Source: Halodesulfovibrio aestuarii DSM 17919 = ATCC 29578 (GTDB lineage Bacteria > Desulfobacterota > Desulfovibrionia > Desulfovibrionales > Desulfovibrionaceae). From it: a stretch of DNA of 64,000 nt. Below the pieces are notes generated by a model. It saw nothing but the letters and a program-made list of their open reading frames with translations. It had not been told where the DNA came from and searched no databases. This document shows positions 27,484 through 38,299 of the stretch, piece by piece. Each line of letters opens with the position of its first letter. The first letter of the stretch is position 1. The DNA lies in contig NZ_ARQF01000021.1 of assembly GCF_000384815.1 (NCBI RefSeq), positions 682,001 to 746,000 on the forward strand, in the 5' to 3' direction. Both the position numbers and the translations under genes were made by a program.

Positions 27484-27486
27484 AAT

Positions 27487-27921
27487 TTACTCGTTAACCT
27501 TGCTTCGCAGGATTTCTCCGGCCATGACAATACCTTTACCACCAGCATCTTTTGCTTCAATAGCAAGACGGTCAAGAGCCATGCTCCGACAACCAAATAC
27601 CTTGAGCAGCATAGGTAGGTTTACACCCGTCAGTACTTCTAAATGTCTGGTTCCGAGTAGTGACAGACTCAAGTTTGTCGGGGTTCCACCAAACATGTCT
27701 GTAAGAATGAGCACTCCGCGTCCTTGGTCTACGCTTTCAACCATTGCTTTAATAGTTGTGACAGTTTCTGAAACATCTTTTTCGCTATCAACGCTTACGG
27801 TTTCGCAGGAAGGTTGTTTGCCCATAATAACTTCAGCCGCACTTAACAGTGCCGCGCCGTAGTTTGTGTGGGTAACAATAACTACACCAATATTTGTTTC
27901 TTCAGGAAATGTGGTAGACAT
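27487..27921 (-). CDS. PTS mannose-family IIA component
   Basis: EIIA-Man fold phosphocarrier, 144 residues. The phospho-histidine is H18 in IVTHTNYG, and the family loop TDMFGGTPTNLS is intact. It follows rapZ by 32 nt. No gene for enzyme I, HPr or IID is present in the window, so phosphate must come from elsewhere. Its place in a unit with rpoN, ptsN and rapZ suggests a regulatory PTS. Confidence 0.9.
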   Translation of the reverse strand: MSTTFPEETNIGVVIVTHTNYGAALLSAAEVIMGKQPSCETVSVDSEKDVSETVTTIKAMVESVDQGRGVLILTDMFGGTPTNLSLSLLGTRHLEVLTGVNLPMLLKVFGCRSMALDRLAIEAKDAGGKGIVMAGEILRSKVNE

Positions 27922-27953
27922 GAGATTATATGTATTGATTGTTATCTTAGGTG

Positions 27954-28844
27954 TTATGCCAAGTTGATATGACGATGCTCTTTTGAAACAGCAAAGTCAG
28001 ATTTTTTCAAAAATTCGAATATGGCCTCAGTTACCGCAACAGAGCGATGTCGTCCACCAGTACAGCCGAAGCCAATGGTGATGCGGTAGCGCCCTTCTTT
28101 TTCCATTTGCAGAAGCGTGAAGTGTAATAAGTCTTCAAGCTTTCGTAAATAGGTCTGTCCCACACTGTTCTTAAGCACGTAGGAAACAACGGGGGCATCC
28201 TGTCCGCTGTATGGGCGTAGCTCTGGATCATGATGTGGATTTGGTAAAAAACGTAAGTCAAAAATCATGTCTGCTTCAGAAGGGGTATTATGCTTAAACC
28301 CAAAGCTCATAAGGTGAACTTTAAGGCCCTTCATATCATTTTCTTCTGACTGCCATCTGCGTTGCAGTACACGACGCAAATCATGAATAGAATACTCTGA
28401 AGTGTCAAAAATAAAATCTGCTTCTGCTCGTGCTGGTGCCATCAGAGCACGTTCGTTTGTCATTGCCTGTTCAAGGCCAATACCATTACCCTCGAAAGGA
28501 TGCGGACGCCTGGTCTCTTTATAACGTCGAAGAATAACATCGGCGCGTGATTCGAGAAAAATGACAGTTGGTGAATATCCGTCTGCAACTAATTTATTAA
28601 TTGCTGTTGTCCATTCACTTTTGAATGAGCATTGCCGGACATCTACTCCGAGAACAATCCCCTTATAGCTTTCAAGGCCACATTCTGTAAGAACATCCAT
28701 GAATTCTGATGTCATGGACATCGGGAGTCCATCAATTGTGTAGTATGCCATGTCTTCAAAGACTTTTAGCGCACTACTTTTTCCGGCTCCAGAGAGTCCC
28801 GCGATGATGATTACAGGGATCACGTGTTGAGATGCAGAAATCAT
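27954..28844 (-). CDS. rapZ: RNase adapter protein / nucleotide-binding protein RapZ
   Basis: P-loop protein which in enterobacteria controls glucosamine-6-phosphate synthase through small RNAs and RNase E. Walker A is GLSGAGKSS; the C-terminal RapZ domain has DLRFLPNPHHDPELRPYSG and FGCTGGRHRSVAV. The 296-residue length is typical. It lies 12 nt after ptsN in the classic rpoN-hpf-ptsN-rapZ order. Whether it binds RNA here is unknown. Confidence 0.93.
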   Translation of the reverse strand: MISASQHVIPVIIIAGLSGAGKSSALKVFEDMAYYTIDGLPMSMTSEFMDVLTECGLESYKGIVLGVDVRQCSFKSEWTTAINKLVADGYSPTVIFLESRADVILRRYKETRRPHPFEGNGIGLEQAMTNERALMAPARAEADFIFDTSEYSIHDLRRVLQRRWQSEENDMKGLKVHLMSFGFKHNTPSEADMIFDLRFLPNPHHDPELRPYSGQDAPVVSYVLKNSVGQTYLRKLEDLLHFTLLQMEKEGRYRITIGFGCTGGRHRSVAVTEAIFEFLKKSDFAVSKEHRHINLA

Positions 28845-28856
28845 TGGATACTCATT

Positions 28857-29306
28857 TTACGCAGCAGCTAAAAGGTTCCATAAAGCGTCCTGAGTGTCAG
28901 ATTCCATAAAGAGTTTTTTGAAATCCTCGTCTTTCAGGAGTCGTGAAATTTGAGCTAGGATGCGTAAATGTGTTCCTGCAACGTTTTCGGGTGCAAGTAC
29001 CATAAAGAAAATTTTACATGGTTTTTGATCGAGAGCATCAAAGTCCAGACCGTCTAAGCTTCGCCCTGCAACTACGACTATTTTATCGAGTGAGGGGAGT
29101 TTTCCATGAGGAATGGCAATGCCATTACCAATGCCTGTGGTTCCGAGACTTTCTCGTTCCATAAGCACGTTAAAAATTTCTTCAGCATCAAGAGATGGAT
29201 TTTTCTCAACAACAGGAGCCAAGAGCTCCGCCAGCGCCTCTTGCTTGGTGCTGGCGGTAAGCTCCGGCAGTACAAGTTCTTTTTCTAGGTATTCACCCAG
29301 CTTCAT
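28857..29306 (-). CDS. ptsN: PTS nitrogen regulatory IIA component
   Basis: EIIA-Ntr, the output protein of the nitrogen PTS. 149 residues. The phosphorylated H67 is in GNGIAIPHGK. The usual MERESLGTTGIG precedes it. Located between hpf and rapZ, 8 nt from hpf. It likely senses nitrogen or energy state and links the PTS phosphorelay to sigma-54 functions and potassium or phosphate signalling, as known in other Proteobacteria. Confidence 0.93.
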   Translation of the reverse strand: MKLGEYLEKELVLPELTASTKQEALAELLAPVVEKNPSLDAEEIFNVLMERESLGTTGIGNGIAIPHGKLPSLDKIVVVAGRSLDGLDFDALDQKPCKIFFMVLAPENVAGTHLRILAQISRLLKDEDFKKLFMESDTQDALWNLLAAA

Positions 29307-29314
29307 TACATTTC

Positions 29315-29851
29315 CTAGTAAACGGGATCGATCAAACCGAAGTTTTCATCTTTACGGCGGTAGATCACATTAACCCGTTCGGTTTCAGCATTAAGAAAAA
29401 CAAGAAAATCATAATCCAGTGCATCAAGCTGCATAGCGGCTTCGTCAAGATCCATAGGTTTTGGTACAAAGTTGTCCATACCAATAATGGTTCGTTCAGA
29501 ATCTACTACTTCTTCCGGAGGCAAAGTACCTTCGAGTACAAACTTTTCTGCACCCTTGCGTTTCGTTTGTAGTTTTTCCGTACGACGTATGATCTGTGCT
29601 TTGAGTTTATCACGAACAAGATCAACGGTTGCATACATGTCTTCAGATTCTTCTGTAGCGGATAGAGTTAAGTTGTCCGATACAAGTGAAATTTCTGCTT
29701 TGTGGCGGAAATTGTCAACAGAAAGTGAGACTTGCATTTCCAAGTGTTCAGGGTTCGGCAAGAATCTGCCAAGCTTGTTAAAGCGTCGTTTGGCATATGC
29801 TTTTAGGTGATTGGAAGGCTCAAAATTCTTGAATGTGAAAGCGATGTTCAT
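29315..29851 (-). CDS. hpf: Ribosome hibernation promoting factor, long form
   Basis: Binds idle ribosomes in stationary phase. The N-terminal S30AE domain (FKNFEPSNHLKAYAKRRFNKL) is followed by a flexible linker and the C-terminal dimerisation domain (DYDFLVFLNAETERVNVIYR, with GLIDPVY at the end). 178 residues marks the long form that makes 100S dimers without RMF. It is the second gene of the rpoN unit, 51 nt after rpoN. Confidence 0.93.
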   Translation of the reverse strand: MNIAFTFKNFEPSNHLKAYAKRRFNKLGRFLPNPEHLEMQVSLSVDNFRHKAEISLVSDNLTLSATEESEDMYATVDLVRDKLKAQIIRRTEKLQTKRKGAEKFVLEGTLPPEEVVDSERTIIGMDNFVPKPMDLDEAAMQLDALDYDFLVFLNAETERVNVIYRRKDENFGLIDPVY

Positions 29852-29902
29852 GGTGCCTCCTAATTGGATACTTTTGAAACCCTGTGGGAGTTGGTTTCGC
29901 TT

Positions 29903-31330
29903 CTAGAATACCACCTTTCTCTTGGATGATGAAGGGATATTCATTGCGGTACGGTATTTAGCCACAGTCCTTCGTGCAATGTTAACCTGAAGTTTTTCCT
30001 TTAAAATCTCTCCGATTTTCTCATCACTTAACGGTTTCTTTGTATTTTCTTCACTAATAAGTTTTTTAATGAGAGCCTTTACGCTCTCAGACCCGACCAT
30101 ACTACCATCATCAAGGCCAATCGCACTGTTGAAGAAAAATTTTAATTCAAAAATGCCATGCGGGGTCGAAATATACTTATTTGTGGTGATACGGCTTACC
30201 GTTGATTCGTGCATGTCGATATCATCAGCAATATCTTTCAAAATAAGTGGCTTTAACGATGTGACACCGTTAATAAAGAATTCTTTTTGATATTTAACAA
30301 TACTCTCAACTACTTTATACAAAGTTCGTTGTCGTTGGTACAGACTTTTAATGAGCCAGGATGCAGATCGCATCTTCTCCTGATAATAGTCTTTTTCTTT
30401 GGCATTAGATGTTTTCGGGAGTTGTTCTGTTAATTCGCTTAGCTGTAATTGTGGCAAACCGTCTTCATTAAGGACGATGATGAAGTCCCCTTCGTATTCA
30501 TAGATGTAAACGTCTGGAGAAACATAGTGTGCTTCCCCACCGCTAAACCGTGCCCCCGGCATTGGGTCAAGGCTTTGAATGACATCAAGGTACTCTCTGA
30601 GATCTTCAAGAGAAATTTTATATTTGCGGGCAAGTGGTTTGTAGCGACGCTTTTCCAGGTCCTCAAGATGATTAGTAACAATATCTACAAGAATTGGATC
30701 CCGGTCATAGTTAAGGGCTTTAATTTGAACAAGCAGGCATTCCTGTGGCGTGCGTGCTGCAACCCCTATAGGATCAAATTGTTGAATAAGGGTAATCACC
30801 TGTTCGACAGTTTCTATGTCGCTTTGAGCAACTTCGGCAAGTTCTTCTGAAGATACGTGCAAATATCCATTAGAACTGATGCTGCCAATAATAATTTCTC
30901 CGACACGAATTTGTTCTTCGGTAAGTGGAGAAAGCATGAGTTGCCAGTTTAGGTGTCCATCGAGAGTTGGAGCCGGAGCAAGACGAGCCTCGAAAGAGCT
31001 CATTTCTTCTAGTGCTTCAGATTCCCGCATTGAAACCTGTTTGGTGGTGCTTGAAAAGTCACCCAGATAGTCTTCCCAGTCAGCGTTGTTGGAAAGCTCT
31101 TTATCATAAGCTTCCTGGTCATCTTTTCGTTGATCTGCGGTAGACGGTTTGTCTGGATTAGCACTTTCTTCCAAAGACTCTTCCAAGAAAGGGTTCTCCA
31201 GCAGTTCTTGTTGAACTGTTTCAGCAAGTTCCACGCGAGAAAGTTGCAGCAGTTTGATTGCCTGCTGCAATTGTGGTGTCATTACAAGCTGCTGGGTAAG
31301 CTTTAATTGTTGGCGAAGTTCAAGAGCCAT
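29903..31330 (-). CDS. rpoN: RNA polymerase sigma-54 factor
   Basis: Sigma factor for activator-dependent promoters. The 475-residue protein has the glutamine-rich region I (LRQQLKLTQQLVMTPQLQQA), an acidic region II, the core-binding domain, and the diagnostic RpoN box ARRTVAKYR near the C-terminus. It begins the unit rpoN-hpf-ptsN-rapZ-PTS-ppaC. A terminator at 31461-31491 separates it from lptB upstream, so it should have its own promoter in the 130 nt between; no clear promoter was recognised. Confidence 0.96.
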   Translation of the reverse strand: MALELRQQLKLTQQLVMTPQLQQAIKLLQLSRVELAETVQQELLENPFLEESLEESANPDKPSTADQRKDDQEAYDKELSNNADWEDYLGDFSSTTKQVSMRESEALEEMSSFEARLAPAPTLDGHLNWQLMLSPLTEEQIRVGEIIIGSISSNGYLHVSSEELAEVAQSDIETVEQVITLIQQFDPIGVAARTPQECLLVQIKALNYDRDPILVDIVTNHLEDLEKRRYKPLARKYKISLEDLREYLDVIQSLDPMPGARFSGGEAHYVSPDVYIYEYEGDFIIVLNEDGLPQLQLSELTEQLPKTSNAKEKDYYQEKMRSASWLIKSLYQRQRTLYKVVESIVKYQKEFFINGVTSLKPLILKDIADDIDMHESTVSRITTNKYISTPHGIFELKFFFNSAIGLDDGSMVGSESVKALIKKLISEENTKKPLSDEKIGEILKEKLQVNIARRTVAKYRTAMNIPSSSKRKVVF

Positions 31331-31460
31331 ATATAAGAATGTCCTATGTGGTTCGACTAGCTAAAAAGCTGAAATATAATGTGTGAATACTGCCTATCAA
31401 AAAACATTCCAAATTCGATAACTGAACTCTTTTTTGCCACATAGAAAAGTTATATGCAAC

Positions 31461-31491
31461 CAAGAAAAAAGCCCGTAGAACGGGCTTTTTT
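31461..31491 (-). terminator. Terminator after lptB
   Basis: A perfect 12-bp stem AAAAAAGCCCGT/ACGGGCTTTTTT (31465-31476, 31480-31491) with a 3-nt loop. T runs exist on both strands. It lies 40 nt past the lptB stop and upstream of rpoN. Confidence 0.88.
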
Positions 31492-31530
31492 TTATTACAC
31501 ATTTGCAGATTATATTTTTTTATCGATGTG

Positions 31531-32253
31531 CTAGAGGCTAAAATCTTCTCCAAGGTAGACACTGCGCGCCTTAGGGTTGTCTACAATTTCTTGCGGTGTG
31601 CCGGAAAGAATGATCTGCCCTTCATAAACAAGATTTGCTCTGTCACAAATTTTTAATGTTTCTCTAACATTATGGTCGGAAATGAGCACTCCCATTCCTT
31701 TATCACGCAATTTACGGATGATGTCCTGAATGTCGTCTACAGCAAGTGGATCGATGCCTGCAAATGGCTCATCAAGAAGGATAAATTTTGGATCCCGGAT
31801 TAATGCGCGGGCTATCTCGAGACGGCGACGTTCACCACCAGAAATGTGCATAGCGTGAGTGTCTCGAATGTGTGCGATACCAAATTCTTCCATTAACTCT
31901 TCAGCCCGTTTTTTCTGGTCATTACGGGAGAGTTCTGTTTGTTCCAGAATAATCTGTAAGTTTTGCAAGACAGTTAATTTCTTGAAAACTGAACTTTCTT
32001 GTGGAAGATAGCTTAAACCTATTCGCGCACGTTCATGCAAGGGCCAGTCTGTCACTTCCATGTCATCTACACGCACGACGCCTGCATTGGGTTTGATAAT
32101 GCCAATGAGCATGTAGAACGTGGTTGTTTTACCGGCACCATTCGGCCCGAGAAGTCCAACAATTTCCCCCTGCTCCATTCGCAGGTTAATATCACGAACA
32201 ACCTCGCGCTTACCGTAAATCTTGCAAAGCCCTTCAGCTTGAATAACTGACAT
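31531..32253 (-). CDS. lptB: LPS export ABC transporter ATP-binding protein
   Basis: ATPase that powers LPS extraction with LptFG. 240 residues. Walker A is GPNGAGKTTTFY, signature HISGGERRRLEIARAL, Walker B FILLDEPFAGIDPLAV, and the H-loop is in VLISDHNVRETL. It abuts lptA and is last in the kdsA-kdsC-lptC-lptA-lptB unit. Very close to LptB from other Proteobacteria in motif pattern. Confidence 0.95.
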   Translation of the reverse strand: MSVIQAEGLCKIYGKREVVRDINLRMEQGEIVGLLGPNGAGKTTTFYMLIGIIKPNAGVVRVDDMEVTDWPLHERARIGLSYLPQESSVFKKLTVLQNLQIILEQTELSRNDQKKRAEELMEEFGIAHIRDTHAMHISGGERRRLEIARALIRDPKFILLDEPFAGIDPLAVDDIQDIIRKLRDKGMGVLISDHNVRETLKICDRANLVYEGQIILSGTPQEIVDNPKARSVYLGEDFSL

Positions 32254-32781
32254 CTATTTTTTCGCCTTGCTTGGTGCTGAGAAAATTGCTTCAACAGGTT
32301 GGTTTGTAGAGCCGAGTACTTCGCTGCGGTTCTCTTTTACCCAAAATTTAATAATATTGCCGGCGATAGTATTTTTGCCTTCACTTAACTTTGGAGACCC
32401 AGTCATAACAAGCAGCTCATCATTAAGCGTGTATGTCGCTGTATCACAGGTGCCTCGTCTGCCCTTTTCCATTTTAATACGGACATTACCTTGGGCAACA
32501 ATTCTTTCAATTTTACCTGGATTCATGCCTCCAACATTTTCAGACTTTGGAGCATTTTTATCATCCTGCAAATATACGGTAACTTTGTTGGCCCAGATAT
32601 CTGCTTGCGGGTGTTTTACCACAACGTTCTTAATAAATACGACTGTTTGACCATCCGCACTGTATGTCATTTTTTCAGAAGTAACTTTTACGTCATCTTT
32701 AGCTGGGGCTGCAATAGCAACCGTACCAATTAACGTAATGAGACAAGAAGATAACACAAGAATTCGAAAAAGCGCTTTCAT
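32254..32781 (-). CDS. lptA: LPS transport periplasmic protein LptA
   Basis: OstA-family protein that forms the periplasmic bridge for LPS. The 175-residue precursor has a signal peptide (residues 1-25, ending VAIAA). The beta-jellyroll pattern includes SEKMTYSADGQTVVFIKNV and GNVRIKMEKGRRGTCDTATY. It overlaps the lptC stop by one base and is followed directly by lptB. Identification rests on family pattern plus operon position. Confidence 0.88.
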   Translation of the reverse strand: MKALFRILVLSSCLITLIGTVAIAAPAKDDVKVTSEKMTYSADGQTVVFIKNVVVKHPQADIWANKVTVYLQDDKNAPKSENVGGMNPGKIERIVAQGNVRIKMEKGRRGTCDTATYTLNDELLVMTGSPKLSEGKNTIAGNIIKFWVKENRSEVLGSTNQPVEAIFSAPSKAKK

Positions 32782-33368
32782 TATTTTTCTCCACCAGTCG
32801 CGTCGTCCAGCTTTTCAGCACGGAAGTTAACAACCACATTGCCGGTTGCTGTAATTAAATTGTCTTTTAAATTCCAATTTGCATTGTCGGAAGAACCATT
32901 AAAGCCATCGCCTGTAAAAATAACATTACCTGTCATAATGAGCAGTTTCTTTTTATCTTCAAAAGTAAGTTCACTGCTTGTTATGGTGCCCTTCTGATTA
33001 ACTACTGTCACATCACCCCATAAACGGGCAACGCCCGTATTCTGGTTGATGGTACCGTTAGGCGCAACAATATGCACTTTATCACGGTTCGGTTGGACAA
33101 AATACATAATGTCCGGCTCAGCAAGATCAATAATGCTCTCATCTTTTTGATACCAACCGTTAGTAGCTTTCAGCGTCCACAGCTCTTTACCGGCTTCACC
33201 CTGCTTCAGCTCTATTCCTTTTAAAGAAAGGTCCACATTTGTTTTAGCATTATTGCCAATGGCTTCACTTACTTTGTCTGCAATCTGTTCTTCTACTGAA
33301 CTGTGCAAGTAGTATATTCCACCACCGAGTAAAGCTAACAATGCTCCCCAAATCAGCCACTTTCTCAT
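32781..33368 (-). CDS. lptC: LPS export system protein LptC
   Basis: Bitopic inner-membrane protein that hands LPS to LptA. The 195-residue protein has one N-terminal membrane helix (residues 4-22, WLIWGALLALLGGGIYYL). A periplasmic beta-jellyroll domain follows (LKGIELKQGEAGKELWTLKA and ITSSELTFEDKKKLLIMTGN). It sits between kdsC and lptA with no spacing. LptC sequences are divergent; context makes the call firm. Confidence 0.88.
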   Translation of the reverse strand: MRKWLIWGALLALLGGGIYYLHSSVEEQIADKVSEAIGNNAKTNVDLSLKGIELKQGEAGKELWTLKATNGWYQKDESIIDLAEPDIMYFVQPNRDKVHIVAPNGTINQNTGVARLWGDVTVVNQKGTITSSELTFEDKKKLLIMTGNVIFTGDGFNGSSDNANWNLKDNLITATGNVVVNFRAEKLDDATGGEK

Positions 33369-34802
<1,434 letters not shown>

Positions 34803-34903
34803 AAATCAATATAAACCCGCATATTGCGGTGCAAAGGTGAAAAATCCAACCACCATTATACATAGAGAGTTTGATTTTTCTGCGCGATACAATGCTGCGA
34901 ACG

Positions 34904-36538
34904 TTATTTTTTATTCGTTATTGATGCTTTGATAAATTCGCGGAAAAGAGGATGCGGATTCATCGGGGTGGATTTGAACTCTGGATGGAATTGACAAGCG
35001 AGGAACCATGGATGTTCTTTTACTTCTACAATTTCAACGAGGGTTTCATCCGGAGAAACCCCGGAGAAGCTCATTCCTGCTTCTTCAAGGCGTGTATAGT
35101 ACGCATTGTTAAATTCGTAACGATGACGGTGACGTTCAGAGATCATTTCCTCGCCATAGGCAACCTGAGCTTTGGTTTTAGGGCGAATTTTGCATGGATA
35201 TGCGCCAAGACGGAGAGTGCCGCCCTTGTCCGTGTCTTCGTTACGCTTTTCAACGGCTTCTTTACGGAAATCGTACCATTCAGTCATGAGATAGATGATA
35301 GGCTCTTTTGCATTCTCATCAAATTCAACGGAAGTTGCTTCTTTGATGCCAACTACGTTGCGGGCGTATTCGATAACAGCAAGTTGCATACCGAGACAGA
35401 TACCGAAGAAAGGTACTTTCTTTTCACGCGCATAGTGAATGGCAAGCATTTTGCCTTCAACACCTCGGTGTCCAAAGCCACCCGGAACAAGAATGCCATC
35501 CAGACCCTTGAGCTTGGAAGCTACGTTTTTAGCGTTAACTTCTTCGGAGTTAACGTATACGAAATCAACGGTAACACGGTTAGCAAGGCCGCCGTGCACC
35601 AATGCTTCATGAAGGCTTTTGTATGCTTCCTTAAGGTCAACGTATTTACCGACAATACCGATCGTCACGCTGCCTTTAGGGTTATTCATGTTATGAATCA
35701 GGTTTTGCCAAGGGGCAAGGTCTGCGTTTTTCGCTGGGAGGCGAAGCATAATTGCAATTTTCTGATCGAGCCCTTCGTCATAAAATGCGAGAGGAACTTC
35801 GTAAATATTTTTAACGTCTGCGCAAGAAAATACTGCGTCACGGTCTACGTTACAGAAAAGGGCAATTTTGTGTTTGAGGTGATCATCGATTGGTTTTTCA
35901 CAACGACAGATGATCATATCTGGCTGGATACCGATAGAACGGAGTTCTTTAACGCTGTGCTGTGTTGGCTTGGTTTTATGTTCGCCAGCAGCTTTAAGAT
36001 ACGGAACCAGCGTCAGGTGGATGTACATGCATTGTTCACGACCAAGGTCTGTGCGCAGCTGGCGGATAGCTTCAAGGAAAGGAAGACCTTCAATATCGCC
36101 AACGGTACCGCCGATTTCGATGATTGCAACATCAAGATCATCACTGGCAAGGCTGAGAACGCATTTTTTAATTTCATCAGTAATATGCGGAATAACCTGT
36201 ACGGTACCACCAAGGTAGTCTCCACGGCGTTCTTTTGTGATTACTGTATTGTAAATAGAACCGGAGGTGTAGTTGTTTTTCTGAGAAAGAGGAACGTTGA
36301 GGTAACGCTCGTAATGACCAAGGTCGAGGTCAGTTTCAGCACCGTCATCCGTTACATACACCTCACCATGCTGAAACGGGTTCATGGTGCCCGGATCAAC
36401 GTTGATATAAGGGTCGAGTTTCTGAATGGTTACATTTAAACCTCTAGCTTTAAGAAGGACTCCAATGGATGCAGCTGAAAGGCCCTTCCCTAAAGAAGAT
36501 AAAACCCCACCAGTAACGAATATAAACTTAGTTTTCAT
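34904..36538 (-). CDS. pyrG: CTP synthase
   Basis: Aminates UTP to CTP with glutamine. The 544-residue protein has the N-terminal synthetase domain ([34 protein letters not shown]) and a C-terminal class I glutamine amidotransferase domain with nucleophilic Cys in [12 protein letters not shown] and the His/Glu pair in FHPEFKS. It lies upstream of kdsA; CTP is needed for CMP-Kdo, so the neighbourhood is functionally sensible. Confidence 0.97.
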   Translation of the reverse strand: MKTKFIFVTGGVLSSLGKGLSAASIGVLLKARGLNVTIQKLDPYINVDPGTMNPFQHGEVYVTDDGAETDLDLGHYERYLNVPLSQKNNYTSGSIYNTVITKERRGDYLGGTVQVIPHITDEIKKCVLSLASDDLDVAIIEIGGTVGDIEGLPFLEAIRQLRTDLGREQCMYIHLTLVPYLKAAGEHKTKPTQHSVKELRSIGIQPDMIICRCEKPIDDHLKHKIALFCNVDRDAVFSCADVKNIYEVPLAFYDEGLDQKIAIMLRLPAKNADLAPWQNLIHNMNNPKGSVTIGIVGKYVDLKEAYKSLHEALVHGGLANRVTVDFVYVNSEEVNAKNVASKLKGLDGILVPGGFGHRGVEGKMLAIHYAREKKVPFFGICLGMQLAVIEYARNVVGIKEATSVEFDENAKEPIIYLMTEWYDFRKEAVEKRNEDTDKGGTLRLGAYPCKIRPKTKAQVAYGEEMISERHRHRYEFNNAYYTRLEEAGMSFSGVSPDETLVEIVEVKEHPWFLACQFHPEFKSTPMNPHPLFREFIKASITNKK

Positions 36539-36729
36539 TCTTTCTCGCCTACAACAAGTTATTAAAAATTAGTTAATGACCAAAGTTACGTATATTTGTT
36601 TCGAACGTATCTCGTCCGTATACACTTTTTTTGAAGTTACGTCAGCCGTTGACTGTTATCTCCGACGCAACTATAACTATCAGTCCCGAATTATTAAAAC
36701 GGTGACTTTTTTTGCTTTCAAAAACCGTG

Positions 36730-36770
36730 AGTCACTACCCGAACTGATCGGGTAAGTAAAGCGACTTTTT
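36730..36770 (+). promoter_or_regulatory. Terminator-like hairpin in the purQ leader
   Basis: TACCCGA/TCGGGTA (36736-36742 and 36748-36754) forms a 7-bp stem, and AGTC (36730-36733) can pair with GACT (36763-36766), followed by five T. It is 43 nt before purQ. ACGGT near 36701 can also pair with ACCGT near 36723, so alternative folds exist. A purine-responsive attenuator is possible but unproven. Confidence 0.35.
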
Positions 36771-36812
36771 GTAAAGCCCCGTGTTAATCTTTTTTTAGGA
36801 GAAACTTGAGCA

Positions 36813-37622
36813 ATGACCCAGGTTAATACTCTGGTAATTACCGGCTATGGGACGAACTGCGAGGTTGAATGCGCGCACGCTGCAAAGATTTCTGGAGCTG
36901 ATCGTGTTGAAATTAAGCATTTTTCAGACCTCATTTCCGGTGACACTAGCTTAACAGATTTCAATTTTTTGATTCTGCCGGGTGGTTTTCTTGATGGCGA
37001 CGATCTGGGTGCTGCTCAAGCTGCCGCAAACCGCTGGCGGCATGCAAAGACAGAGCAAGGCGAACCCCTTCTCGATCAACTTAAAACATTTTTTACCAAT
37101 GGCGGCATTATATTCGGTATTTGTAACGGCTTCCAGCTGCTTGTAAAGCTTGGATTACTCCCTGCAATTGACGGATTATACTTTGAACGTCAGGTTTCCT
37201 TATCACATAACGATTCTGCCCGATATGAAGATAGATGGGTGCATCTTGCAGCTAATGCAAATAGCCCGTGTGTTTTTACAAAGGGTGTAAAAACGTTGTA
37301 TATTCCTGTGCGTCACGGCGAAGGAAAAATTATCGCTAAAGATGAAGCAACTCTTACAGCTCTGCAAGAAAATAATTTGATAGCCTTGCAATATATTGAT
37401 CCAGAATCTGGTGAAGTTACGCAGGAATACCCAATGAACCCGAATGGTTCTCCTCTGGGTATTGCAGGCTTGACCGACCCTTCCGGACGTATTTTAGGCA
37501 TGATGCCGCATCCGGAAGCATACAACCACCCTACTAACCATCCGGGCTGGACTGCTGGTAAAACGGCGGAGCTCGGTACCGTGTTAATCAAAAACGGCAT
37601 AGACTACTTAAAGAGTCTCTAG
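36813..37622 (+). CDS. purQ: Phosphoribosylformylglycinamidine synthase, glutaminase subunit
   Basis: Supplies ammonia to PurL in the fourth step of purine synthesis. It is a class I amidotransferase with nucleophile C104 in FGICNGFQLLVKLG and the His/Glu pair in MMPHPEAYNH. At 269 residues it is slightly longer than many PurQ proteins. A good ribosome site (TAGGAGA) precedes ATG 36813. It stands alone: no purL or purS lies beside it, and it is followed by its own terminator. Confidence 0.88.
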   Translation: MTQVNTLVITGYGTNCEVECAHAAKISGADRVEIKHFSDLISGDTSLTDFNFLILPGGFLDGDDLGAAQAAANRWRHAKTEQGEPLLDQLKTFFTNGGIIFGICNGFQLLVKLGLLPAIDGLYFERQVSLSHNDSARYEDRWVHLAANANSPCVFTKGVKTLYIPVRHGEGKIIAKDEATLTALQENNLIALQYIDPESGEVTQEYPMNPNGSPLGIAGLTDPSGRILGMMPHPEAYNHPTNHPGWTAGKTAELGTVLIKNGIDYLKSL

Positions 37623-37645
37623 CAGCTTTGTGATATAATATCAGT

Positions 37646-37680
37646 TGGCTCCGACTCTGGTCGGAGCCACTATTTTATTT
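37646..37680 (+). terminator. Terminator after purQ
   Basis: A perfect 10-bp stem TGGCTCCGAC/GTCGGAGCCA (37646-37655, 37660-37669) with loop TCTG, followed by CTATTTTATTTTT. Confidence 0.85.
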
Positions 37681-37693
37681 TTCAGGAGTGGAA

Positions 37694-38149
37694 ATGATTC
37701 CTTGTTTTATTTGTAAAAAAGATTCTATTGGGGGCTTTACATATGGCCTCCCTACCACTCCTTTAACACAGCATGTCGGGTTATGCCCTGAACATAACAC
37801 GCTGGAAAATAAAAAAGCAGCACTGCTACATTGGATTGAAACAACGCAAGCCAGTGTCAATGCATTTAATGAAGCTAACTTTGCGCGGTATGCAGATCCT
37901 GTAGAGTACGCCTTGACCGTATATTATCTTGCCGGTGGATCTGCCTCGTTCCGGTGCACGAAATGGAATGTTCCTGACAAAGCTACATTACAAATTTTGG
38001 GCATCGATGGGCGTAGTACATTTATTCCTCTCACCCATATTGAGCTTTTTGAAGTTGTTCCTGTTAACGATCCAAACAAATTTACTCCAACGACCTCTGC
38101 GAACGAGCGATACTCAATCGAAGACGGAGTGCCTACCTTACAACGGTAA
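37694..38149 (+). CDS. Hypothetical protein with N-terminal zinc-finger-like motif
   Basis: A 151-residue protein of unrecognised family. ATG 37694 has CAGGAG upstream. The N-terminus has CFICKK and then GLCPEH about 20 residues later, a CxxC...CxxH pattern that could bind zinc. No signal peptide or membrane helix is visible. The rest is mixed alpha/beta with no motif I recognise. It starts 25 nt after the purQ terminator stem and stands apart from the MBL gene that converges on it. Expression as a real gene is likely from codon pattern and ribosome site. Confidence 0.7.
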   Translation: MIPCFICKKDSIGGFTYGLPTTPLTQHVGLCPEHNTLENKKAALLHWIETTQASVNAFNEANFARYADPVEYALTVYYLAGGSASFRCTKWNVPDKATLQILGIDGRSTFIPLTHIELFEVVPVNDPNKFTPTTSANERYSIEDGVPTLQR

Positions 38150-38299
38150 TCATATTTGTGTGGTAGTATACGATAGCAGACGATTACGAAGTACAAGGAA
38201 CGCTCATTGATGCAGATATATTTTCCTAAGAAATTAATCACAATTGTTAACTGCATTCCTTCGGAATGTTAGCTTCTATTGAGATCGTATATTCTCCAG

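Noticed and set aside
34952-36439. 495-codon open frame on the plus strand opposite pyrG
   Set aside because: Fully antisense to a clear CTP synthase; its amino-acid composition (Phe/Asn/Val-rich) is what the complement of pyrG codons gives. No ribosome site or family motif.
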